A program made the position numbers and the translations under genes. A stretch of 6,037 nt of DNA. Origin: an uncultured Bacteroidota bacterium. Its GTDB lineage: Bacteria > Bacteroidota > Bacteroidia > 2-12-FULL-35-15. Positions 1-6,037 of this stretch are shown here, piece by piece (the stretch's first letter is position 1; the number at the start of each line of letters is the position of its first letter). Under the pieces are notes generated by a model, which saw nothing but the letters and a program-made list of their open reading frames with translations, did no database searches and was not told where the DNA came from. The DNA lies in assembly GCA_903889605.1 (NCBI GenBank), contig CAISYK010000185.1, positions 1 to 6,037 of the forward strand, written 5' to 3'.

Positions 1-1068
1 CATTATTATTGTTTTTGCACCCGCTATACGAAATGCTCTTTGCAAACCGTAAACACCTTCTCCATTTTTAACATCACCAAGTCCGGTTTCACAGGCACTT
101 AACACTACTAATTCTGTACTATCTAAATTCATTTGCTGAACTTCGTAAGCAGTAAGGATTCCATTCTCTGATCCTTCAGTTGGTTTATAATTTCCTTTAA
201 TTGTATTTTCTGCGCCGGCAAGTAATAACCCGGATCGCAGCATTGGGTTTTCAATTGCTTTTTTAAAATTGCCAGCCATATTTTTACCATCACCATCTGC
301 TTTCAAATCTTTTTCAAAAAAACCGTGAGTTGCAATATGAAGAATGGAAGGACTTGACACTGCTTTTACCCTTGCTTCTTGTGCATTATTTCCGGTAAGG
401 GTGGTAGTTTGGTAATTGTAGCTTTTTAATAGTGTAGAAATTGCATTAACCTCTTTCTCGGCGGCTGGTAATTGACTTATATCTGTATTTTCAAAACTTC
501 TTGTGGTATATAGTAGTGCATCACTTTTATGTTGATTCTCTACTAATAGTGAAGAATCAACAATTATAGTATTTGTTTTAAAATTAGGATTCCCAACCAG
601 CAAAGCATTTTTAGCAGATTTTTTTAGTGGCAAAGCCGGAAGTAATAAATCTCTGGAAGAGCCTATAATGCGAATATCTTTTTTATCTGATAAATAGCTG
701 CCATCAGGTGTTACAAGCGTTTGCAAATTAATTTTATTATAAACTCCATCAGGAGAAACATAAACAATTTTTTTATCTCCAATTGCAGAATCTATTGCTG
801 CCCAATAATGTTGGTATGATTCCCAATCTTTATCTTCACGTTGTTTTGGATTGGTAATGTATTGCTGATAGTGAGTGTAATAAGTGCTATCTATATCATT
901 CCCGTTTTTTAATAAAATAAGTTTTGGATGTTCTTTGGTTTCGCTTGTAAGAATTAGGGCTGCATAAAATGAAGAGTCAACTATACCCGGAATATAAAAA
1001 TCCGGATTTATTAAAACTTTTAATTTGGAAATGTTACTAAACCTTACAAATTCAACGATAGCTTCATC
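1..1068 (-). other. CHAT peptidase domain (residues about 1242-1597, incomplete)
   Basis: This C-terminal module belongs to the CHAT family (Caspase, HetF Associated with TPRs; clan CD fold, also found in separase-like and Craspase proteins). The general-base histidine is His1489 (codon at 325-327) in the HIATHGFF motif and the nucleophile is Cys1567 (codon at 91-93) in SACETG; the 78-residue separation is ordinary for the family. The glycine-rich stretch after the cysteine, GEGVYGLQRAFRIAGAKTII, matches the conserved helix and strand that follow the active site. The window ends here, so the usual final strands and helices of the domain (judged to be several tens of residues) are not visible. 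The intact dyad argues for an active peptidase rather than a degenerate scaffold. Confidence 0.93.
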
Positions 1069-4000
1069 ACCATTAATTTTTTGTTGAATACTTACCCAAT
1101 TCTTTTTATCGTCTGTATCTTTATTTAACAATGCAATTTTTCGTTCAATTTCACGAAACACCCTTTCAATACTGTCAATATTATAATTATTTATTCTTTT
1201 TTGTTCGGGTGTAAGCTCATAAATTTTGTCCAACTTATTCCTTAATTCCTGAAATTTTGAATATAAATTTATAGAATTGGAATCTTGATTTTTAAAACGA
1301 TTATTTCTCAACTTTTGTTGCTGATTAAATAAAATCCCTTTAAGCATAATTGAATTATTGAAAATTTCACCCGGAAAATTTAAATCTAATTTTTGACCAT
1401 GTAACGCAATATTACCTTGTAAATTAAATGTCCCTGTTAATTCGTTAATGTAATTTTCTCTATCCCTTTCGCTCATTAAAGGCAGGTAAGTAACCCAATT
1501 TTTATATTTTCCATCAATCGCATCTTTAGAACTATTCCAAGCATCATTAAATTTCCCTAAAAATAATTCGGATTCAGTTTTATTATACATTAAATAAGAC
1601 ATTATTCCATCCCTTCTCTTACCCATTTTATTATTCAAACTTAACGCCTTGGTAAAATAGAAAAGTGCGGAGTCATATTTACTCTCCATTAATTTAATAT
1701 GCCCAATAAATTGTAAAGTATTAGCCACATCAGCATTGAGAGAATCAAAATTTTCAAGGTAAATATTTAATGCTTGTTTGTAATAATTAGAGGCATAATC
1801 ATACAAAAATTGGTTTTCAAATAAGTGGCCAACAATTCTATATGTTGAAGCCAAAGCGGTTGAGTTTTTGGGATATACAAATTTTGCAATCATGAGTGCA
1901 GAGTCAGCATAAGCAAGTGCTAATCTGTTTTCAGATAAATCACTATAGGCAATACTCAAATTTCCATAAGAAATTTCGGTTCCTTTAGAAAAAACACTGT
2001 TTTTATTTCTATAAATATTTATTGATTTTAAAAAATTACTCTTTGCATCAGATGAGTTAAAACTCAAATATATAGTGCCAATATTATTATAAATAGTTGC
2101 CGCATCTAAAGCGTTTTCATATCCAATATCTTTCAATATTCTTAATCCTTCAAAAAATATTTCTATAGCACTATCAAGATTTCCCAATCCGACGTAACAA
2201 ATTGCTAATTGATTTGAATAACCAACTATTTTTGGAGACCTCCCGTTATAAAAGTTTTTTGCAATTTTATAACCCATTCGGTTATATTTTAATGCTTTTT
2301 GATATTCGGAAAGTTGATAATAAATATCTCCATAAGATTCATACAAGTCAGCAAAAGAAATATGAGTTGTATCATATAGCTTTTTTAAGATTCTTTCCTC
2401 TTCATCCAAACAGCCAAATGCATTCTCATAGTCCGCAAATTTGAGGTAGGTGTTGAATAAATCATTCTTCAAAATGCCAACTTCACTGGAATTGGACCCT
2501 TTGATTTCTTTCATAATTTCAATAGCTTTATCTAAATACAAAACAGCTTCGTTATACATATTTGCTTCACGATAATGCTGTGCATATCTTGCATAATCAA
2601 AAGCGACAGACCAAGATTTTCCACCGTAATTAGCAATATCAATGTTCAAGCCCTTTGTTTCGTAATCCCTACACTTTTTGTATTCCACCTTTTTGAAGTA
2701 TTCATCCGCTATTTGAAAATAGCAATTTGATAAATCTGGATGTTTATGGCTAATTTTTAAAAAAATATTTTCGGCTTTATTAAGAAGTGCAATTACCGTA
2801 TCGGAATCTTGCTCGTGTGTGGCCATACTCAAATATATAGATGCTGTATTTTCACTCGCCGCGCCATACAACCTAACACTAACCTCTAACGCTTTATTTT
2901 TAATTTTTTTCGCATTATTAAAATCCTCAATTGACCAATACAAATTCGCCAGGCTATTGTAAGTATTTAATACATAATCACAGCCATTCGGGTAAACGGT
3001 TTCATAAATTTTGAGTGCTTTTTCATAAAAGAAAATAGAACTGTCCATAATTGATAAATCTCTGTATAAATTCGCAAAATCGAAATAGGAATGCGCTATA
3101 CTTTCGTGATTTTCTCCATGTTTTTTTAATCGGATGTTCAATGCATTATTAAAGTTTTCTTTGGCTTGTGAAAATTTGAATGTAGATTGAAATAAAGAAC
3201 CCAATGAAGAATATCCCAAGGCGGCCTTTTCACTTTCTGGACCAAACAAATTTATATATATGTCGAGTTGCTTTTCTGTGTATAGAATACTTTGATTATA
3301 ATTGGAAATATTTTGTTCAAGGCCAGATATGCAACCAAGTAGTAAAGCATAACTTTCTGTTTTCTCTAATCCTAAACTTTCATACATTTTTAGCGACTGA
3401 AAATAATAATTTCTAGCACTATCGAATTTATGAAGGCCTAATTCCGCCAAGCCAATATCATTTAATATTTGGGCTTTTTCCACTGAGTTATCAGGATATA
3501 ATTTATCAAATATTTCTTTCGTAGCTAACTTTTCTGTTAAGGCGTTTTCCGGTTGGTTAGTTGTGTTATAAAAATCTCCTAAAGATGTACGTATGTTTGC
3601 AGATTCATGGCTAATTTTACCATAAGTTTTTTCTGTCATATCTAAAGCAATTTTATAATATTTAATAGCATTCTCAAAATCACCAATTTTCTGGTATACC
3701 TCGCAAAGATTCATATATACCCCGCCTAAGAGAAAAATATCTTTTGATAAATTAAAGTTGAATATAGATTTTTCATAATCTTTGATAGCTTCACTATAAT
3801 TATACTTGCTTGCCTCAGCTCTACCCTTCCTATAATATAATTCACCTAAAATGTATGGGTCATTGTTACTACTATCAATTTTTTGTAATCCTATATTCGC
3901 AAAATATAACGCACTATCAAAATTCTGAAGATTATCATATAGTCTTGTTATGTCAATGAAATTCTTTAAACTTTTAGTTGAATTATTAAGATTTAAAGAA

Positions 4001-4791
4001 TCAAAAATTTGATTGTTCCTCAAACAATAATTCAAAGCTGTTTTATAATCGCCCTTTGAACTATATATTCTACCTATAGAAGAATTCAATTCGGTCATTT
4101 GAAAACAATAACCACCAAACAAATCAGAATATAATTTTTCTGCCATAAAAGCAGCATCGAGTTGTTTATTAATATCTAAGTGTGATATGAGTGTAATCTG
4201 GTAATATGTATCTGCTAAATCGGATTTTGATTTGAAATATTTTTCATTTATTTCTATTGCCTTTTGATGATAAGTATATGAGCTATCGGGCATTTCAAGC
4301 AAACTATAAAGAATGCCAACCTGTTTTACAGATGTCAAAAAATAGTCATTAAAATAATTATTTCTTTCACAATCTTGAATTGTCTTTTGATAATATAATA
4401 TTGATTCTTTATACTGTTGTTTTATAAAATTGAATGAGCCTAATAAAAAATAATTATTGGATACTAAAATATGAGTTGGTTTAATTTTAATAATAATTTT
4501 CAAGGATTTTTCTGCAAAATATTTTATGCTATCAACATTAACATAATTACCCGTTTGGTAGCACTCTTGTGCATAACCACAGGCTAAATAGTCATAAATC
4601 CAAGCCACATCTTCCTTTTCTCTTTTATTAATATTATAAACAGCCTTGTACCCCAATTTAATTACTTGGTTGTAATTGCCAAGTGATACATTTTTTGCAA
4701 TGCTGTCAACATCGTATTGGTTTTGAGAGTAAATTTCAAAATTCTCAAAACACAATAAAAAGATGAATATTATTTTCGCTTTATACATCAT
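1..4791 (-). CDS. Giant TPR-CHAT protein, predicted exported cysteine peptidase (3' end cut by window edge)
   Basis: One open frame of 1597 codons runs from the start at 4791 to base 1 with no stop and no frameshift; the C-terminus lies outside the window. Seen, in order: a signal-peptide-like N-terminus (residues 1-22), a TPR solenoid (about 30-1090), a charged helical linker (about 1090-1240) and a CHAT domain (from about 1240). The CHAT part shows the family landmarks: GDEAIVEFVRF near 1241, SPDGVYNKINLQTL near 1345, HIATHGFF with catalytic His1489, NPMLRSGLLLAGAEN, and SACETGLGD with catalytic Cys1567. CHAT domains are caspase/separase-like cysteine peptidases, and the TPR part usually binds partners or a regulator. 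Two in-frame ATGs (4791 and 4788) follow an in-frame TGA directly, so the start is fixed to one of them; there is no Shine-Dalgarno sequence. It follows the membrane-protein gene by 84 bases on the same strand and may share its transcript. Substrate and trigger are unknown. Family assignment is very secure; export and peptidase activity are inferred. Confidence 0.95.
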   Translation of the reverse strand, partial: MMYKAKIIFIFLLCFENFEIYSQNQYDVDSIAKNVSLGNYNQVIKLGYKAVYNINKREKEDVAWIYDYLACGYAQECYQTGNYVNVDSIKYFAEKSLKIIIKIKPTHILVSNNYFLLGSFNFIKQQYKESILYYQKTIQDCERNNYFNDYFLTSVKQVGILYSLLEMPDSSYTYHQKAIEINEKYFKSKSDLADTYYQITLISHLDINKQLDAAFMAEKLYSDLFGGYCFQMTELNSSIGRIYSSKGDYKTALNYCLRNNQIFDSLNLNNSTKSLKNFIDITRLYDNLQNFDSALYFANIGLQKIDSSNNDPYILGELYYRKGRAEASKYNYSEAIKDYEKSIFNFNLSKDIFLLGGVYMNLCEVYQKIGDFENAIKYYKIALDMTEKTYGKISHESANIRTSLGDFYNTTNQPENALTEKLATKEIFDKLYPDNSVEKAQILNDIGLAELGLHKFDSARNYYFQSLKMYESLGLEKTESYALLLGCISGLEQNISNYNQSILYTEKQLDIYINLFGPESEKAALGYSSLGSLFQSTFKFSQAKENFNNALNIRLKKHGENHESIAHSYFDFANLYRDLSIMDSSIFFYEKALKIYETVYPNGCDYVLNTYNSLANLYWSIEDFNNAKKIKNKALEVSVRLYGAASENTASIYLSMATHEQDSDTVIALLNKAENIFLKISHKHPDLSNCYFQIADEYFKKVEYKKCRDYETKGLNIDIANYGGKSWSVAFDYARYAQHYREANMYNEAVLYLDKAIEIMKEIKGSNSSEVGILKNDLFNTYLKFADYENAFGCLDEEERILKKLYDTTHISFADLYESYGDIYYQLSEYQKALKYNRMGYKIAKNFYNGRSPKIVGYSNQLAICYVGLGNLDSAIEIFFEGLRILKDIGYENALDAATIYNNIGTIYLSFNSSDAKSNFLKSINIYRNKNSVFSKGTEISYGNLSIAYSDLSENRLALAYADSALMIAKFVYPKNSTALASTYRIVGHLFENQFLYDYASNYYKQALNIYLENFDSLNADVANTLQFIGHIKLMESKYDSALFYFTKALSLNNKMGKRRDGIMSYLMYNKTESELFLGKFNDAWNSSKDAIDGKYKNWVTYLPLMSERDRENYINELTGTFNLQGNIALHGQKLDLNFPGEIFNNSIMLKGILFNQQQKLRNNRFKNQDSNSINLYSKFQELRNKLDKIYELTPEQKRINNYNIDSIERVFREIERKIALLNKDTDDKKNWVSIQQKINGDEAIVEFVRFSNISKLKVLINPDFYIPGIVDSSFYAALILTSETKEHPKLILLKNGNDIDSTYYTHYQQYITNPKQREDKDWESYQHYWAAIDSAIGDKKIVYVSPDGVYNKINLQTLVTPDGSYLSDKKDIRIIGSSRDLLLPALPLKKSAKNALLVGNPNFKTNTIIVDSSLLVENQHKSDALLYTTRSFENTDISQLPAAEKEVNAISTLLKSYNYQTTTLTGNNAQEARVKAVSSPSILHIATHGFFEKDLKADGDGKNMAGNFKKAIENPMLRSGLLLAGAENTIKGNYKPTEGSENGILTAYEVQQMNLDSTELVVLSACETGLGDVKNGEGVYGLQRAFRIAGAKTIIM
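1069..1521 (-). other. Charged helical linker between TPR array and CHAT domain (residues about 1091-1241)
   Basis: After the last clear TPR the protein continues with a segment containing TYLPLMSERDRENYINEL, then a long polar region rich in Lys, Asn, Glu and Gln (about residues 1165-1235: KFQELRNKLDKIYEL, then IERVFREIERKIALL). The hydrophobic spacing suggests helices, perhaps a coiled coil. Many Bacteroidota TPR-CHAT proteins have a comparable 'SERER'-containing connector before the CHAT domain. It may couple the TPR superhelix to the protease; that role is inferred, not shown. Confidence 0.55.
1522..4704 (-). repeat. Tetratricopeptide repeat solenoid region (protein repeats, residues about 30-1090)
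   Basis: Successive degenerate helical-hairpin repeats are visible through the translation. Good examples are GGVYMNLCEVYQKIGDFENA (near 355), AHSYFDFANLYRDLSIMDSS (near 565), ADLYESYGDIYYQLSEYQKA (near 811), and FIGHIKLMESKYDSALFYF (near 1029). From about residue 395 onward the spacing is near 42 residues, with inter-repeat turns such as FGPESEKAA, HGENHESIA and YPKNSTALA. This is the pattern of kinesin-light-chain-type TPRs. The N-terminal repeats are less regular. Roughly 20-25 repeats fit, counted by eye. The second helix often carries a D-S-A/S signature (FDSALYF, FDSARNY, MDSSIFF, LDSAIEI, YDSALFY). TPR arrays form protein- or peptide-binding superhelices; the ligand here is unknown. 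Confidence 0.9.
4726..4791 (-). other. Predicted Sec signal peptide of the TPR-CHAT protein
   Basis: Residues 1-22 begin with lysines at 4 and 6, followed by a hydrophobic core IIFIFLLCF (7-15) and a polar stretch ending IYS-QNQ. Cleavage after Ser22 would satisfy the -3/-1 rule (Ile20, Ser22) and leave Gln23 at the new N-terminus, a common arrangement in Bacteroidota exported proteins. The core is short, and Glu16 and Glu19 are unusual in the c-region, so this is less certain than the domain calls. Cys14 does not sit in a good lipobox, so a lipoprotein is less likely. If the call is right, the repeats and protease act outside the cytoplasm. Confidence 0.65.
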
Positions 4792-4875
4792 TCAGCAGAT
4801 ACAATTTCAAAAAAAACTATGTTTTTATTGCAATTGGATTCTTTCATTTATTTTAAACTCATTTTACAATCAATC
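4792..4875. other. 84-base intergenic gap between the two minus-strand genes
   Basis: The gap is about 77% A+T and holds no ORF. It has no stem-loop followed by a T-run on the minus strand, so no intrinsic terminator is evident after the membrane-protein gene. A run of eight T (minus strand, 4809-4816) lies 18-25 bases before the start at 4791 and is preceded by TAG, giving only an imperfect TAnnTTTG match without a correctly placed upstream TTG. The small palindrome ATTGCAAT is too short to interpret. Together this favours read-through from the upstream gene, but a weak internal promoter cannot be excluded. Confidence 0.5.
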
Positions 4876-5964
4876 CTACACCCATTTTAATTCTTTATTT
4901 ATAAGAAAAGGAAATTTTAAAATGAAATAACTTATAAGACCCGCATTAATAGAAGCTATCAGAGCAACGGATGTTGAATACCAAAATTCTGTTGAACTTA
5001 ATAAAAATAATAAGAAAGGCACTAAAATCCCAAAAAACAGACTAAATGAAATGAGTATTATAATTAAAAGATTAAGATCCTGAATTCCTTTTTTTAGACT
5101 TCGTAATCGTGAATATAATTCCTTTAAATAATGCGCATCCATATCGCCCGCTAATTCCTCTAATAATTTATTGCTTAATTCTTTCCCTTCATGTTTACTA
5201 TTAATTCGGGAAGCGGCGGCAAGTATATATTCTTTGTCATTTTTACTTAAAGCGTCATAATAAATCCAGTTTTGATTTTGATTCAGCCAATACCAGATTG
5301 TGCTCATTATACCACATTCAATCCAACGTACCACGGTATTAAAATCATAAAGGTCTTTGTGTTGAAAATCGTTGTAAAGTTCTTCTTGAATTAAAAATTC
5401 ACTTTTTCTGTTTTTTATCAGTGATACCATTGCCAAATATAATGTTGATATTCCTTCAGAGAAATTTTCGTGATTGTAAAACTCGTCAATAAGCAATGCA
5501 TCTTTGGATTTATAGTCACGAAGCATTTTTAATCTATAATCATAAAAATCTATATGTTTGAATTTTCCGTGGTCGATTAATTTTTTTGCGTACTTATCTT
5601 CGCTCCAAACATTATAATAAAGAGTTAGTTTGTATAATATGCGTCTAAACTCTGTGATTTTTTGTGAAAGTGATATTGCTTCGTCATATAATTCTAGCTT
5701 TCTGTCTTTTGACCAAGTAATTCTAGTAAATAGATAAGTAATAAGTATTGCCGAAAATATTCCATTAATAGTCAATAGATTTCTTAATGTCGCTCCGGCG
5801 TCTAATTTTATTTGAGGATTAGTGCGTATTTGATAAAATACATATAGTGATAATAAACTACATACTGCAATAAGGATAAAATTTTCCCAAGGTAAATGCT
5901 TGATTTTTAATTGAGGCATTCTCAATTTTCTGATGATGGGTTTAAATTTGTCTATAAAAGTCAT
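4876..5964 (-). CDS. Four-helix integral membrane protein of unknown family
   Basis: This 362-residue protein is not one I recognise. It has a basic N-terminus, hydrophobic helices at about 29-46 and 64-83, a long soluble stretch (about 84-295), then hydrophobic helices at about 297-322 and 327-350 and a short basic tail. Positive charges (KFKPIIRKLR at the start, SKDRK after helix 2, SLKKG before helix 3, NKELK at the end) place the N-terminus, central domain and C-terminus in the cytoplasm, with two short outside loops. The central domain looks all-helical and is rich in aromatic and charged residues (for example STIWYWLNQNQNWIYYDAL near 221-239); no catalytic or nucleotide-binding motif is evident. 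The start at 5964 is the first ATG after an in-frame TAA (5986-5988); Met16 is a less likely alternative. It stops with TAG 84 bases before the TPR-CHAT start and is co-oriented with it, so the two may be co-expressed. A sensor, anchor or effector role would be speculation. Confidence 0.85.
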   Translation of the reverse strand: MTFIDKFKPIIRKLRMPQLKIKHLPWENFILIAVCSLLSLYVFYQIRTNPQIKLDAGATLRNLLTINGIFSAILITYLFTRITWSKDRKLELYDEAISLSQKITEFRRILYKLTLYYNVWSEDKYAKKLIDHGKFKHIDFYDYRLKMLRDYKSKDALLIDEFYNHENFSEGISTLYLAMVSLIKNRKSEFLIQEELYNDFQHKDLYDFNTVVRWIECGIMSTIWYWLNQNQNWIYYDALSKNDKEYILAAASRINSKHEGKELSNKLLEELAGDMDAHYLKELYSRLRSLKKGIQDLNLLIIILISFSLFFGILVPFLLFLLSSTEFWYSTSVALIASINAGLISYFILKFPFLINKELKWV

Positions 5965-6037
5965 ATATGAGATTATTTTTAAAGGTTACCTTTTCAAAAT
6001 TACAGTATTAAACAATAAGGAGAGGTTCCATTTCCTA
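5965..6037. other. Upstream non-coding edge of the window
   Basis: All three minus-strand frames close within this stretch before the start at 5964, and no start on the plus strand opens a usable frame. Apart from the possible -7 box I see no operator, hairpin or RNA gene. The tail of an upstream gene could end just inside the right edge, but the bases available are too few to tell. Confidence 0.4.
5995..6002 (-). promoter_or_regulatory. Possible Bacteroidota -7 promoter box (TAATTTTG)
   Basis: On the minus strand TAATTTTG matches the Bacteroidota sigma-A -7 consensus TAnnTTTG exactly and lies about 30 bases before the membrane-protein start, which would give a leader of roughly 25 bases. 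No TTG is found at the expected 17-20 base spacing upstream; the nearest one is only about 10 bases away. In A+T-rich DNA such a box can occur by chance, so this is a weak call. If real, it could drive both genes. Confidence 0.3.

Noticed and set aside
2202..2444. 80-codon open frame on the plus strand
   Set aside because: It lies wholly antisense to the TPR array, shows no recognisable protein pattern and no ribosome-binding or promoter context; it is a by-product of the opposite coding strand.
3204..3416. 70-codon open frame on the plus strand
   Set aside because: Also antisense to the TPR-coding region, with an amino-acid composition typical of a shadow frame (rich in F, N and L) and no supporting signals.
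1..4791. Craspase/Csx29 (type III-E CRISPR) identity
   Set aside because: Both are TPR-CHAT proteins, but this one is far larger, has a signal peptide, and no CRISPR repeats or gRAMP/cas gene are present in the window. Shared architecture alone does not support the name.
1..4791. Possible frameshift or fragmentation of the long gene
   Set aside because: Reading codon by codon, the frame stays open from 4791 to 1, and the catalytic codons at 325-327 and 91-93 fall in the same frame as the start.
4809..4816. Eight-T run (minus strand) just upstream of the TPR-CHAT start, as a phase-variable tract or promoter
   Set aside because: Runs of this length are common in DNA this A+T-rich, the TAnnTTTG match is imperfect, no TTG is correctly spaced, and a single sequence cannot show length variation.
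4820..4845. Small palindromes (ATTGCAAT overlapping CAATTG) as terminator or operator
   Set aside because: The arms are only four bases, there is no G+C stem and no T-run follows, so neither a terminator nor a specific operator is supported.
6004..6037. Short peptide-like frame at the right edge (minus strand, ending MEPLLIV then stop)
   Set aside because: An in-frame TAG sits at the window edge immediately before it, so it is not the tail of a longer gene in that frame and is too short to call a gene.

Overview
The window looks like a piece of a Bacteroidota (Flavobacteriia/Chitinophagia-like) chromosome. The evidence is strong A+T bias, no Shine-Dalgarno sequence before either start codon, a TAnnTTTG-type -7 box upstream of the first gene, TPRs carrying the 'DSA...Y..KAL' flavour common in this phylum, and a signal peptide ending in Ser-Gln. 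This is inference from style; no marker gene is present.

Layout: all coding lies on the minus strand, so transcription runs from high to low coordinates. Positions 5965-6037 are a short upstream region with a possible promoter. Positions 5964-4876 encode a 362-residue protein of unknown family, with two N-terminal and two C-terminal membrane helices flanking a roughly 210-residue helical, probably cytoplasmic, domain. After an 84-base A+T-rich gap with no visible terminator or good promoter, a very large gene starts at 4791 and runs off the left edge at base 1. It gives 1597 codons without a stop or frameshift. It encodes a predicted exported protein with a signal peptide, about 1060 residues of tetratricopeptide repeats (many of the ~42-residue kinesin-light-chain type), a charged helical linker, and a C-terminal CHAT (caspase/separase-like) peptidase domain. 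Both catalytic residues are visible: His1489 in HIATHGFF and Cys1567 in SACETG. The last part of the CHAT domain and the stop codon lie outside the window.

How the genes may work together: the two genes are co-oriented, closely spaced and could be one transcript. A four-helix membrane protein next to a giant TPR-CHAT protease suggests a sensor/protease or protease/membrane-effector pair, but no substrate, trigger or phenotype can be read from the sequence. No CRISPR array, cas gene, gasdermin, mobile element, tRNA or rRNA is visible. The plus strand shows only short antisense ORFs inside the large gene.
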